This document shows, one piece after another, positions 29,003 through 37,802 of a DNA stretch of 64,000 bases; the stretch's first letter is position 1, and every line of letters starts with the position of its first letter. The notes under the pieces were generated by a model that searched no databases, was not told the origin of the DNA, and was given only the letters and a program-made list of their open reading frames with translations. Source of the DNA: Oceanobacillus oncorhynchi (lineage in GTDB: Bacteria > Bacillota > Bacilli > Bacillales > Amphibacillaceae); the NCBI RefSeq assembly GCF_000821065.1, contig NZ_CDGG01000001.1:4030001-4094000 (forward strand). Direction: 5' to 3'. The position numbers and the translations under genes are program-made.

Positions 29003-29386
29003 TTGAGAAATAAAGCAGTATCTATTTTTGTTTATTTGATTATTGCTTTTGCAGCTTTCGGTTTATTTACACAGCTATTTGGAAATACCGTTGCATTTCT
29101 TTCAAGACTATTGATTTCTATCGGGATAGGGGCAGCTATTTTTGGATTGGTTTATTTCTTTCTCATACGCAATAGGCAGCCTTCCGGACGACAGCGTGAC
29201 AACATGAAAAAATATAAGCAGGCAGTAAAACAATCTAAATCCAAGTACGGTCATAAACAGGCTGTGAAATCGGCTGGTTCCAGCTATCAGAAAGCAAACC
29301 AAAAGAAAAGAAATCCTAAAAGAGCAAGTCATTTGCGTGTTATCGAAGGAAATAAAGCGAAGAAAAAGAACCGTGTTTCTTCTTAG
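29003..29386 (+). CDS. yqhP: SA1362/YqhP family small membrane protein
   Basis: 127 residues from TTG 29003, seven bases after AAAGGAGG; an ATG at 28979 lies upstream of that site. Two membrane helices (about 6-25 and 31-53), then a very basic tail of about 70 residues (KYKQAVKQSKSKYGHKQAVK, ending KAKKKNRVSS). Unknown function. A TTCACA-N17-TATGGT promoter candidate lies at 28932-28960. yqhQ, its B. subtilis neighbour, is absent. Confidence 0.85.
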   Translation: MRNKAVSIFVYLIIAFAAFGLFTQLFGNTVAFLSRLLISIGIGAAIFGLVYFFLIRNRQPSGRQRDNMKKYKQAVKQSKSKYGHKQAVKSAGSSYQKANQKKRNPKRASHLRVIEGNKAKKKNRVSS

Positions 29387-29415
29387 AAATAAATTATTAT
29401 AGAGCAGACCCTTGC

Positions 29416-29444
29416 AGGAGCTTAGATTCTAAGCTCCTTTTTTA
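29416..29444 (+). terminator. yqhP terminator
   Basis: AGGAGCTTAG/CTAAGCTCCT with a 3-nt loop and T6 tail. Confidence 0.9.
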
Positions 29445-29465
29445 TATTCTCCCATTTCCCACAAT

Positions 29466-29503
29466 AAAGCGCGTTCGAATATTATCCCATTCGAACGCGC
29501 TTT
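29466..29503. terminator. yqhO terminator
   Basis: Perfect 15-bp stem AAAGCGCGTTCGAAT and complement with an 8-nt loop, between convergent yqhP and yqhO. The tail on the minus strand is TTATTG, so it is bidirectional at best. Confidence 0.7.
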
Positions 29504-29532
29504 ATCCATTACGTACCTCTGAAAAATAATAA

Positions 29533-30423
29533 TTAACCACTCCATTTACGCAAAAATTTTTCACTGGATTCTTTTCCAATCCGACGCAGCTTCTCTCTGT
29601 TCTCCTCTGTTATATTAAAATTCATGGAATTCTGTTCAGGGGTGGGGACAAAAATAATATGATCTGCTTGATGCTTGGAAATATATCGGTTATCATGCGC
29701 CTGCTTCATTGTTGTGAAAAGGGAAGGAAACATATTGAGCGCATTTCGAATCTGACGCGGCTCTACAGATGTGGAAGAATCTGTTAACTTTACACCGATG
29801 ACAGGACGTACCTGCTTCTCTTCTGCTTCTGAAAAAATCCACAATGGAAAATTGCTAAGCAATCCCCCATCTACGATAATGCTTTTTTGCTTATTTTTAC
29901 CCTGTATGGATTTCGGCATAAAAAAATAAGGAAACCCGGCGCTCATCCGAATAGCGGCGGCTACCGAAAACGTATCTGGACGAATGCCATAAACTCTTTC
30001 TAAATCATCTGGGATTACAACCAATTTACCAAGCGATAAATCACTGACAACTACCTTTAACACACCTGGTTTTAAATCGCCAAACCGATATATATTCCGC
30101 TTGGATAATGCATCTCCCAGCCATGCTTCCAGCTTCTCCCCTTTATATAATCCTAATTGAAAATACAGAAATAACCACTTTGTAGCCGGCAATAATTTGG
30201 ATAACAGCGGCGGATCAGCTAAACTCTGAACATCCAATGTTTTCATTAATTCTTTAATATCCTTAGAATGATAACCTGCTGCCAAAAGCCCGGCTATAAT
30301 AGCTCCTGCAGAAGTTCCAGCTGCACGCTCCACCTGCAAATTTTTCTCCTCCCAGGCTTCCAACACGCCGACATATGCAAACCCCTTCACTCCCCCGCCA
30401 GAAAATACAGCATCAATTTTCAT
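29533..30423 (-). CDS. yqhO: patatin-like phospholipase family protein (YqhO)
   Basis: 296 residues. Patatin fold with the oxyanion loop FSGGGVKGFAYVGVLEA (7-23), nucleophile elbow GTSAGAI (Ser near 40), and the catalytic Asp in VDGGLLSNFP. It is expected to hydrolyse acyl esters of lipids; the natural substrate is not known. No signal peptide. It lies downstream of mntR as in B. subtilis. Confidence 0.92.
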   Translation of the reverse strand: MKIDAVFSGGGVKGFAYVGVLEAWEEKNLQVERAAGTSAGAIIAGLLAAGYHSKDIKELMKTLDVQSLADPPLLSKLLPATKWLFLYFQLGLYKGEKLEAWLGDALSKRNIYRFGDLKPGVLKVVVSDLSLGKLVVIPDDLERVYGIRPDTFSVAAAIRMSAGFPYFFMPKSIQGKNKQKSIIVDGGLLSNFPLWIFSEAEEKQVRPVIGVKLTDSSTSVEPRQIRNALNMFPSLFTTMKQAHDNRYISKHQADHIIFVPTPEQNSMNFNITEENREKLRRIGKESSEKFLRKWSG

Positions 30424-30530
30424 GACATCGCTCCATCCCTTATAGGTGCTTATTGATTTATACGTCTATCAGCTTGTTTATTATGCTTTTTCGCACCTGA
30501 AGATGAAGAAATGACCAGTTAAACCGCATC

Positions 30531-30563
30531 AAAAAAACCAGTCATTCCTGAGAATAACCGGTT
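30531..30563 (-). terminator. mntR terminator
   Basis: Stem AACCGGTTATTC/GAATGACTGGTT (two G-T pairs) with loop TCAG and a T7 tail on the minus strand. It starts within the mntR stop codon. Confidence 0.85.
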
Positions 30564-30981
30564 ACGTTTTATTAACTTCATTTATTTTTTGCAGATCTTT
30601 TCTCCGCTGTTCATCTTCTTTAAAATAAGCAACCACATCTGCTATCCTGTCAATCGAATTCCAGCTGAGATGATGCTCTATACCTTCTACATCATTATAT
30701 ATATGTTCTTCGTCCACTCCGATTAACTCCAGAAAATTTTCTAACAGATCATGTCTGAAGACAAGCCGTTCACCGATTTTCTTCCCCTTCGATGTCAGTA
30801 CAAAACCGCGGTATTTTTCATAATCTAAATAATTATCCTTGTCCAATTTCTGGACCATCTTTGTCACAGAGGACGGGTGCACTTCTAATGCTTCTGCAAT
30901 CGATGAAACCCTGGCATAGCCCTTTGCTTCAATTAAATTATAAATAATTTCAATATAGTCTTCCATGCTCGGTGTAGGCAT
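30562..30981 (-). CDS. mntR: manganese-responsive regulator MntR
   Basis: 139 residues from ATG 30981 ([20 protein letters not shown]), after AAAGGAG; the frame is open for 55 codons upstream without a start signal. A DtxR-type winged helix ([19 protein letters not shown]) is followed by a dimerisation domain with metal ligands Asp8, Glu99, Glu102 and His103 (EGIEHHLSW). It represses Mn(II) uptake genes when Mn is plentiful. No transporter gene lies next to it; yqhO follows. Confidence 0.96.
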   Translation of the reverse strand: MPTPSMEDYIEIIYNLIEAKGYARVSSIAEALEVHPSSVTKMVQKLDKDNYLDYEKYRGFVLTSKGKKIGERLVFRHDLLENFLELIGVDEEHIYNDVEGIEHHLSWNSIDRIADVVAYFKEDEQRRKDLQKINEVNKT

Positions 30982-31189
30982 AAAAAAGCTCCTTTCTATG
31001 TTTTGCCACAGAGAAACGTGAACACCTTCAATAAGAACGTTAATTTTTTTTATCAAAGGAAACTTTTTTTCTAATTTAATAATAGCTGATTTCCTTATAA
31101 AACTCAAGTTATTATCCTTTATTTGTATATTCACTTCCGCTTGCATCCTTTGCAGCAGGCAATAAGAAAAAAACAGGACTTCACTTGTT

Positions 31190-31320
31190 CTTTAAAACAT
31201 CCGTTTTCTTGCCAAGGAGATGTCCGCTCCGGGAAGTCGCTTTCCGCGGGGTCTTCACCTGTTGCTTTTCCCGCAGAAATCGGCTTCCTTTCGCTCCCAT
31301 CAAAGAAGAATTATGTTTTA
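31190..31320. repeat. GC-rich repeat-like segment
   Basis: Contrasts with the AT-rich neighbours and contains GAAGTCGCTTTCCGCGGGG, similar in kind to intergenic repeats widespread in Bacillaceae genomes. Only one copy is seen in this window, so the repeat status is from general knowledge. Confidence 0.4.
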
Positions 31321-31451
31321 TTAGCTTTTTTACAAAGAAATAATCCAAATTCTAGCGACGCTTTTGGATGGGCAAGTAACCGCAATTCCAGTCCCAACTA
31401 TAGCTCTGTCTGCGCTTATCGCTAAGTCTTCTTTAAAGAAAATGAGCTCAG

Positions 31452-31535
31452 GCCCAACGGAAGGCGAAGTGTATTTCTGTGGCCTAAGATTATTTCCCCC
31501 ATGAAACCCGTTTGAACGGCTATTTTCAGCTTTTT
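31452..31535 (-). repeat. dispersed repeat family R2, copy 1
   Basis: Aligns without gaps over about 84 bases, roughly 60-70% identical, to 53845-53928 (plus). Both contain CGGGTTTCATG, then TAAT and AGG, then CAGAA and TACACT. Non-coding. Confidence 0.7.
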
Positions 31536-31672
31536 TATTAACATTCTTATTCTTGAACAAATTAGCATATATTCCTTCAGATACGTCTAAAGACGGAGGT
31601 TATTTCCTTCGATGGATTGTTGTTCGGATTTTTGCTAATTGCTACAATTATTTCAGAAAGAGGAGGGATAAC

Positions 31673-32647
31673 GTGGAAAAGATAATTGAGATCAGCCAGT
31701 TAAATAAAAGCTACCGGAAAAGAAAATCAAAAGAAATTGTTCAAGCGGTCAAAGACGTTGATTTTAATGTTTATAAAGGAGAGATTCTTGGTCTGCTTGG
31801 TCCTAACGGAGCCGGAAAAACGACTACGATCAAATTAATATGCGGTTTGTTATACCCGGACAGCGGCGAAATAAAGATAAAAGGAGTACCTAATACCGCG
31901 AAACGCTTAGAATCGTTACATCATATCAGCGCCGTGCTGGAGGGCAACCGTAATTTATATTGGCGGCTTACGGTGAGAGAGAACTTGGAGTATTTTGCCG
32001 GAAACAGAGGAAGGTCAAGAAAGGAAGTTAAAGAAGAGATCGATGAACTGCTGCAAATATTCCGTTTGAAGGAAAAAGAGAATGAGTTGGTAAACCGGCT
32101 TTCCCGCGGGATGCAGCAAAAATTAGCAATAGCTGTAGCGATGCTTGCTAATACGGAAGTCATGCTCTTAGATGAACCGACGCTTGGTTTAGATGTGCAA
32201 ACCGGATTGGAGGTTAGAGAAATCCTGAAATCCATTGTTCAAAATTATCAGCGTACCGTTATCATCAGCTCTCATGACATGGAAGTGATTCAGGATATTT
32301 GTGATCGCACCGTTATTATTAATCAGGGAACTGTCGTTATCGATCAGCGCGTCGATGAACTGATAAAACTGTTTGAAGTACGCTCCTACAGACTGACTTT
32401 AAATGAAGCTTTGTCACCAGATCAGCAAAAAGCCATTTCCGCCCGTTTTCCGGCAAATGATTATGTAGAGGACGAACTATTCAGCTATCTTACTGTACAG
32501 CTTGAGAAAAGCGAGGATATTTATCAGATTTTTCAAGTATTACAATTGAACCGTACACCAATTGATTCGATTGACCGAAAATCGATTCGGTTTGATGAAG
32601 TATTTTTAAAAATTATTGAAGGAGACTTTCAACATGCTGTGGATTAA
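31673..32647 (+). CDS. ABC transporter ATP-binding protein
   Basis: 324 residues from GTG 31673, five bases after AGAGGAGGG; an upstream ATG at 31553 has no such site. Walker A GPNGAGKTT (about 43-51), signature LSRGMQQKLAIAVAML, Walker B VMLLDEPTLGLD and the switch His in IISSHDME. The C-terminal 90 residues are the domain typical of multidrug/antibiotic or lipid exporters of the CcmA/NatA type. It overlaps the next gene, its permease, by 14 bases. Substrate unknown. Confidence 0.93.
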   Translation: MEKIIEISQLNKSYRKRKSKEIVQAVKDVDFNVYKGEILGLLGPNGAGKTTTIKLICGLLYPDSGEIKIKGVPNTAKRLESLHHISAVLEGNRNLYWRLTVRENLEYFAGNRGRSRKEVKEEIDELLQIFRLKEKENELVNRLSRGMQQKLAIAVAMLANTEVMLLDEPTLGLDVQTGLEVREILKSIVQNYQRTVIISSHDMEVIQDICDRTVIINQGTVVIDQRVDELIKLFEVRSYRLTLNEALSPDQQKAISARFPANDYVEDELFSYLTVQLEKSEDIYQIFQVLQLNRTPIDSIDRKSIRFDEVFLKIIEGDFQHAVD

Positions 32648-33407
32648 TCTATTTCGAGCAAACCTGCGAAAGGAATACTTGGAACTGAAGCGTTATTTAC
32701 CAAATACTCTTGCCCTTGTTTTAACCTTTTATTTTATCTTTTTAGGTTTATTTGGAGTAATACACTTTTTTGGGGATCCATCAACACAGGATGCGAATAT
32801 TCAATTTGTGATTGTTAACTATATCTTCTGGTTTTTGGCACTTAGCGTCATTCAAATGTTTGGTTTCGAAATTGTAAATGAAGCCATTCGCGGAACGCTT
32901 GAACAATTGTCGATGTCACCGATGGGGATCTGGCGTATTTTAAGCACAAGGCTGATTGCCAGTACAATTATTTACGGAATCATTATTTCTATTTTACTGG
33001 TTATTACCATGCTGACAGCAGGACAATGGCTTAATATTGATATTGTATCTATTTTCCCTGTCTTTGTATTAACTGTTTTCGGAATGTATGGCGTCGGATT
33101 AATGGTCGGCGGGCTGGCCATTGTTTATAAACAAATTCAAGCCTTCCTGCAGATATTGCAATTTTTATTGGCTGGGCTGACCTTTATTCCGCTTGCTGCA
33201 TCCCCTCTTATGTATTTTCTGCCTTTTGTTATTGGCGTTGATTTAGTCAGAGATATCATGATCGACGGACAGACTTTAATGGATATCGGCTGGCTGCCGC
33301 TGTTAATTTTATTTATAAATGCTCTCGTCTATTTTATCGCTGGTCTGCTCTTTTTTAAATACTGTGAACGCATGGCGATGAAAAAGGGATTGTTGGGGCA
33401 GTATTGA
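32634..33407 (+). CDS. ABC-2 type transporter permease
   Basis: 257 residues from ATG 32634 after AAGGAG. Six membrane helices; the first cytoplasmic segment (residues 1-20) is basic. The conserved ABC-2 part is EIVNEAIRGTLEQLSMSPM, then helix and VGLMVGGLAIVYKQ. It forms an exporter with the ATPase encoded directly upstream. Nothing nearby indicates the substrate. Confidence 0.9.
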   Translation: MLWINLFRANLRKEYLELKRYLPNTLALVLTFYFIFLGLFGVIHFFGDPSTQDANIQFVIVNYIFWFLALSVIQMFGFEIVNEAIRGTLEQLSMSPMGIWRILSTRLIASTIIYGIIISILLVITMLTAGQWLNIDIVSIFPVFVLTVFGMYGVGLMVGGLAIVYKQIQAFLQILQFLLAGLTFIPLAASPLMYFLPFVIGVDLVRDIMIDGQTLMDIGWLPLLILFINALVYFIAGLLFFKYCERMAMKKGLLGQY

Positions 33408-33427
33408 TATAGGTTTAAATCTTGATG

Positions 33428-33464
33428 AATCATCCTGTCTGATTTTATAATCAGCAGGATGATT
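33428..33464. terminator. possible terminator after ABC permease
   Basis: AATCATCCTG(T)CTGATT with complement after a 4-nt loop. There is no clear T run on either strand, so termination is uncertain. Confidence 0.4.
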
Positions 33465-33690
33465 ACTAACTTTCATAATGATTTTTTAAATATTCCGATT
33501 TATTTTCAGCTTATTTTAAGCGTATTAACCATGAAAGAGATGGTTATGGAAGAATAATCAGCTGCAGGCGAAATAGACTTTATTTCCTTTTTCACCTTTA
33601 TTCCGATTAAATATGCAATAAAGCTGATAGAACAGACAGAAGCAATGGGCAATCAATGACCCTACAACTCCTTGATTAATTTATGCGCAT

Positions 33691-34200
33691 TTACTTATTC
33701 CTAAACCAATTTAATGCCCGCTGTTCTACCCCCTCTACAAATGTTCTTTTTGCTTTACTGTAAAAAGTAGTATCATCGTATTTTAAGGCCAGTTCTTCTT
33801 TCAAATTACTCTCTCTCTCTGCTTCAATAGGGTGGTTCCTTAAATAATCTCGGAATACTAGGTGTCTCTCAACTTCGGGATTATTATATTGGTAAACATG
33901 AATATGATGTGTTCTGTTTTCCCCGCCCTTTCGGAATAATCGTCTATTTTTTATTCCCCACTCTCCAGCAACATCGTATCCCAGCAGACGCATCTGATCA
34001 TTGAAAGCATCCATTTTATTGATATCTTTAACAATACATATCATATCAATAACAGGCTTTGCCTTCATTCCTTTGACTGCTGTGCTTCCGAAATGTTCAA
34101 ATTTTATTATTTCACTTCCAAACACTCCACTTAAAAGTCGCACCTCATTTTCAAACATTTCAATCCATTTTTCGTTGTATTCAGACAGACGGATTTTCAA
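33691..34200 (-). CDS. GrpB family protein (UPF0157)
   Basis: 169 residues from TTG 34200, five bases after GGGAGAGG. The GrpB fold, related to nucleotidyltransferases, shows FEHFGSTAVKGMKAKPVIDM (about 35-54, with the GS and D-x-D-like residues) and HHIHVYQY. In CoaE fusions this domain is found next to dephospho-CoA kinase, but its activity is unproven. It stands alone between an ABC transporter and nrdJ, and may be a recent arrival. Confidence 0.85.
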   Translation of the reverse strand: MKIRLSEYNEKWIEMFENEVRLLSGVFGSEIIKFEHFGSTAVKGMKAKPVIDMICIVKDINKMDAFNDQMRLLGYDVAGEWGIKNRRLFRKGGENRTHHIHVYQYNNPEVERHLVFRDYLRNHPIEAERESNLKEELALKYDDTTFYSKAKRTFVEGVEQRALNWFRNK

Positions 34201-34251
34201 ATAAACCTCTCCCTGTACATAGATTTTATATATCAAACTGTATTATATACC

Positions 34252-34288
34252 AAAAAAGAGGGTTCTGTTTATAAACAGAACCACTCTT
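34252..34288 (-). terminator. nrdJ terminator
   Basis: Palindrome GGTTCTGTTTATAAACAGAA(CC) with flanking AAGAG/CTCTT pairing and a T6 tail on the minus strand. Confidence 0.85.
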
Positions 34289-34294
34289 TATGTC

Positions 34295-36859
34295 TTACAA
34301 TCCACATTTCAATTGAGCACCACAGCTGGTACACGTATTACATCCGCCGATATCTTCTACACTGCCTTCTCGGCAGACTGGACAGGTATCTCCCACCTCA
34401 GATCCGATTGTTACATTTGTTTTATCTAATTCCTGAATGGTGTCCATAAGAACAATTTTTTTATCTTCTTTCTCATCCGGGAATAATTCTGTCTGCTCCC
34501 CTACTTGGTTATCCTCTGCTTTTAAGGTTAAGACCTGCGAATCTCTGCTTCCATCCACATAGACCGTACCGCCTTTGGCACCGCCCTTATACAGACGGCG
34601 GTAAACACTTTCTACCTGATCAACGGTATATCCTTTTGGTGCATTTACTGTTTTGGAAATCGAGCTGTCCACCCAGCGCTGAATCACACATTGTGTATCC
34701 GCATGCGCTTCCGGACTTAAGTCCATTGCGGTTACAAACCACTCCGGCAGCTCTTTATCCGCTGCTTCTGGATGTTCATTTAAATATTCTTCCACAATAT
34801 CCGCTTTTACTTCGATAAATTTACCTAATCGTCCGCTTCTGTAGTAAGAAAAGGAGAAGTATGGTTCCAGTCCTGTGCTTACTCCGACCATCGTGCCTGT
34901 ACTTCCAGTTGGAGCGACAGTCAGCAGATGCGAGTTGCGGATACCATGCTCTAATACGCCTTCCCGAATGTCTGCAGGCATTTTTTGCATATATCCCGTT
35001 TGGATGAAACGTTCACGGAGCGTTTTTGTTTCTTCCTCTGTTTCACCCACCAGGAAAGGAAAGCTTCCTTTTTCTTTCGCCAACTCGATTGAAGTGCGGT
35101 AAGCAGTAGCTGCCATGATTTCAAACACTTGGTCAATCAGCTTATTTCCTTCTTCTGAGCCATAAGCTGTTTCACAATAAATCAATAAATCATGCAGTCC
35201 CATCACGCCTAAGCCGACACGTCTTTCTCCTAAAGCCTGTTTTCTATTTTCTTCTAAGAAATATGGCGTTGCGTTAATTACATTATCCTGCATCCGCACA
35301 CCAGTTTCTACAGTATCTTTTAATTTTTCTACATTTACCTTTTTGGTATCTTTATCTGCCATTTCAGCAAGGTTGACGGCAGCCAAATTACAAACAGAAA
35401 ACGGAGCAAGCGGCTGCTCACCGCAAGGGTTTGTCGCAACAACCTGCTGACCATACGCTTTTGCATTTGTCATTTCATTGGCATTATCTATAAAGAAAAT
35501 GCCCGGTTCTGCAGAGTATGTTGCACAAATATTAATCAAGTTCCACAGTTCTTTTGCTTTCACTTTCCGGTAAACCCGAACGCCATAGCCCATTTCTTCC
35601 CATTTACGGACATCGCCTACCTCATACCATTGTTCATTATAGGCTTTCATTTCTTCCAGTGTATAATTTTCTACATCTGGAAAGCGCAGCTCATAGTAAT
35701 CGTCTTTTTCCACGGCTTCCATAAATTCCTTTGTAATACAGACAGAAATATTTGCACCTGCCAGGAAATCCGGATTATGGACGGAATACGTTCCGCCATC
35801 ACGCAATAAATCCGTTGCCTGCTTCATGGCAGCATCTGTGAACCCGCCTTGGCCGGGGATGGCTTTATAATTGACAATTCCCTGGTACAAATCAAATTCT
35901 GTTTCTGTCAGCGGGGTGAATTTTAACTTCTCATTTGCCAGCTGCTTCATCTGCTCATCTTCTGTATTTTCTACTAAATAGCGTAAAATACGCGGATTCT
36001 GCATTTTTGAGATAATAAATTCCACAATATCCGGATGAGAATCAACGAGCATAATCATCTGTGCACCGCGTCTGGAACCGCCCTGTTCAACCAGATTCGT
36101 CAATTTGGCGATATCGTCCAGCCAGGAGACACTTCCTGAAGATTTTCCGTTGACCCCTCTGGCCAGTGTATTTCGCGGTCTTAATGTGGAACCGTTCGTG
36201 CCGACACCGCCGCCGCGTGACATAATCTCCATTACCTGTTTACGATGATCGGAAATACCTTCGCGCGAATCTTTTACAAAAGGCATCACATAACAGTTAA
36301 AATAAGTTACATCGGTTTCAGCGCCTGCTCCATATAGCACACGGCCCGCCGGGATAAAATTCATAGAAGCCAATTGGTTATAAAAGGCATCAAATGATTT
36401 GGCCTTTCTTTCTTCGGTTTCTTCTACTTCTGAAAGACCGGTCGCATTTCTTTTGGCAATTTGTTCATAATAAATTTCCAACGGTTTTTCGATAACATCG
36501 AGTGAACGCGTGATCATCCCGCTTTCCCGTTCTTCTTCCTTATCCAAAACCCCGACATAATCGGATGCGACAGCTACTTCCGCCTTGTTTTCTTCCCAAT
36601 TAATATCTATAATAAATCCTAGACCCCGAGCGGGAAATTTAGGGTCTGCTTTTACGGTCAAGACAACAAAATCACCTTTTTTTAATGTTTTTTTCTCTGT
36701 ATCTTTATATGCATACCGATCCAGCATGACCAATCTCGACACGCCTTGATGGGTGATATGCATTTCTTTGGTAATTGGATGCACTGCTTCAAATTTTTTT
36801 ATATCTTCATTAAGCGCCCCGATATTAACCTGCCTTAATGACTCTAAATGGATAGTCAA
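34295..36859 (-). CDS. nrdJ: vitamin B12-dependent (class II) ribonucleotide reductase
   Basis: 854 residues from TTG after AAGGAGCG. It reduces ribonucleotides to deoxyribonucleotides using adenosylcobalamin, with no oxygen requirement. The thiyl site is Cys479 in NPCGEQ (477-482), with Glu481; the redox Cys189 is in YFNCY; the PTGSTGTMVGVSTGLEP loop and a C-terminal cysteine cluster (CPVC, then CNTCTSC and CGL) are typical. The C-terminal cysteines reduce the active site. Tandem NrdR-like boxes and a promoter lie upstream at 36920-36967. B. subtilis has no such gene. Confidence 0.96.
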   Translation of the reverse strand: MTIHLESLRQVNIGALNEDIKKFEAVHPITKEMHITHQGVSRLVMLDRYAYKDTEKKTLKKGDFVVLTVKADPKFPARGLGFIIDINWEENKAEVAVASDYVGVLDKEEERESGMITRSLDVIEKPLEIYYEQIAKRNATGLSEVEETEERKAKSFDAFYNQLASMNFIPAGRVLYGAGAETDVTYFNCYVMPFVKDSREGISDHRKQVMEIMSRGGGVGTNGSTLRPRNTLARGVNGKSSGSVSWLDDIAKLTNLVEQGGSRRGAQMIMLVDSHPDIVEFIISKMQNPRILRYLVENTEDEQMKQLANEKLKFTPLTETEFDLYQGIVNYKAIPGQGGFTDAAMKQATDLLRDGGTYSVHNPDFLAGANISVCITKEFMEAVEKDDYYELRFPDVENYTLEEMKAYNEQWYEVGDVRKWEEMGYGVRVYRKVKAKELWNLINICATYSAEPGIFFIDNANEMTNAKAYGQQVVATNPCGEQPLAPFSVCNLAAVNLAEMADKDTKKVNVEKLKDTVETGVRMQDNVINATPYFLEENRKQALGERRVGLGVMGLHDLLIYCETAYGSEEGNKLIDQVFEIMAATAYRTSIELAKEKGSFPFLVGETEEETKTLRERFIQTGYMQKMPADIREGVLEHGIRNSHLLTVAPTGSTGTMVGVSTGLEPYFSFSYYRSGRLGKFIEVKADIVEEYLNEHPEAADKELPEWFVTAMDLSPEAHADTQCVIQRWVDSSISKTVNAPKGYTVDQVESVYRRLYKGGAKGGTVYVDGSRDSQVLTLKAEDNQVGEQTELFPDEKEDKKIVLMDTIQELDKTNVTIGSEVGDTCPVCREGSVEDIGGCNTCTSCGAQLKCGL

Positions 36860-36919
36860 TGTTATCGCTCCTTGTCTTGCAATTGATTACTTATTAGTTT
36901 ATCATAACTCTTCTTCACA

Positions 36920-36967
36920 AAACAATATATAGTATCCAATTCATTATTCTGACACAATATATAGTTA
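36920..36967 (-). promoter_or_regulatory. tandem NrdR-like boxes over the nrdJ promoter
   Basis: Two near-palindromes, AAACAATATATAGTAT (36920-36935) and ACACAATATATAGTTA (36952-36967), 32 bp apart (three helix turns), each sharing CAATATATAG with the NrdR consensus. On the minus strand TTGTGT-N17-TACTAT reads between them, so the boxes cover the -35 and -10. NrdR would repress nrdJ when dATP is high. Confidence 0.75.
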
Positions 36968-37093
36968 ATTATCAGAAAAGCAAGTACCTTTCATACAAGC
37001 GCTGATTACTTTTTTTATTCCCTTAAAGCGGACTAGAAACACCCCTTTTTTCTAAACATAATATCTGCAGCCTGAAAGTTGATTATTATTTTT

Positions 37094-37231
37094 AGCTCTT
37101 CATCAAAATCTATGAGTAACATAGTAGATATAAATTTGCGGCCAGCGACTGCTACGGAAATACACTACGCCAGCGAGTTGCTTTTATCTCATTTAACTAT
37201 ATTTTCCAACCATAGATTCTGGTGTTAACCC
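37094..37231 (-). mobile_element. miniature inverted-repeat element, copy 2
   Basis: 138 bp, homologous to 2640-2776 along its whole length when read on the minus strand (core TTTCCGTAGC shared). Ends AGCTCTTCATCAAAATC and GGGTTAACACCAGAATC. Flanked by TTATTTTT and TTACTTTC, a degenerate 8-bp duplication (6 of 8). Confidence 0.78.
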
Positions 37232-37269
37232 TTACTTTCAGATGATTTTCCGTCTGCAAAATAAAAACT

Positions 37270-37298
37270 TTGAAAAATAAAAACGCTGCCCATATAAT
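37270..37298 (+). promoter_or_regulatory. yqhL promoter
   Basis: TTGAAA (37270-37275), 17-bp spacer, TATAAT (37293-37298), 38 bases before the ATG. Confidence 0.75.
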
Positions 37299-37335
37299 AA
37301 GAGTGTAGAATATAAAGATAGACGGGGGAAACAAA

Positions 37336-37710
37336 ATGACATTTTTACTCATTGCTTTAGTTGTTCTGCTTGCGATTACTATTTTTCGCTACTATAGACA
37401 ACGCACTTATTTAAATGTACTGACAGAAGATCAATTTGTAGAAGGCTACCGCAAAGCACAATTGATCGATGTACGTGAGCCGCAGGAATTTGATAAAGGT
37501 CATATTCTCGGAGCGCGTAATATCCCGGTAACGCAAATGAAGCAAAGACTTGTGGAATTGAGAAAGGACAAGCCGGTCTACCTGTATTGTCAAAACAGCA
37601 GCCGTTCCGCAAGAGCTGCGCAGCTCCTGCATAAAAAAGGATTTGAAGAAATTTATCAGCTTAAAGGCGGATTTAAAAAATGGACTGGAAAGATTAAAAT
37701 GAAAAAATAA
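37336..37710 (+). CDS. yqhL: rhodanese-like domain membrane protein (YqhL)
   Basis: 124 residues. An N-terminal membrane helix (about 2-18) anchors a single rhodanese domain (about 28-120) with LIDVREPQEFDKGHI and the active-site loop YLYCQNSSRSARAA, catalytic Cys near residue 87. It may carry sulfane sulfur or act in redox sensing; YqhL affects glpF regulation in B. subtilis. A perfect-spacing sigma-A promoter precedes it. It converges on gcvPB. Confidence 0.92.
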   Translation: MTFLLIALVVLLAITIFRYYRQRTYLNVLTEDQFVEGYRKAQLIDVREPQEFDKGHILGARNIPVTQMKQRLVELRKDKPVYLYCQNSSRSARAAQLLHKKGFEEIYQLKGGFKKWTGKIKMKK

Positions 37711-37754
37711 AGCCTTTGTTTTCCATTTTGTGAAAGCTGTTAATTGGGCTAAAA

Positions 37755-37796
37755 ATAAAAGCTGATTCAGAGCATAACCTCTGAATCAGCTTTTAT
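37755..37796. terminator. bidirectional terminator of yqhL and gcvPB
   Basis: Perfect 18-bp stem ATAAAAGCTGATTCAGAG with its complement around a 6-nt loop; A and T runs on both sides serve both genes. Confidence 0.92.
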
Positions 37797-37802
37797 GATG
37801 GT

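Larger units (their letters stand above)
30982..31672. other. mntR upstream region of repeat relics
   Basis: 691 bases without a credible gene. 31190-31320 is GC-rich with TTTCCGCGGGG, a motif that recurs in repeats of many Bacillaceae; 31452-31535 is a minus-strand copy of the dispersed repeat also found at 53845. The rest includes the leader of the ABC transporter gene. The short open frame on the minus strand at 31330-31560 spans the repeat and has no ribosome site. Confidence 0.6.
36860..37335. other. nrdJ-yqhL divergent intergenic region
   Basis: 476 bases without a gene. From left to right: nrdJ leader, promoter and NrdR boxes (36920-36967), AT-rich sequence, miniature element copy 2 (37094-37231), and the yqhL promoter (37270-37298). 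I see no cobalamin riboswitch. Confidence 0.65.

Noticed and set aside
31330-31560. 76-codon frame on the minus strand
   Set aside because: Covers a dispersed repeat copy, has no ribosome site and no recognisable product.
36860-37335. Cobalamin riboswitch before nrdJ
   Set aside because: No B12-box-like or aptamer core sequence is seen; the only RNA-like structure is the miniature element.
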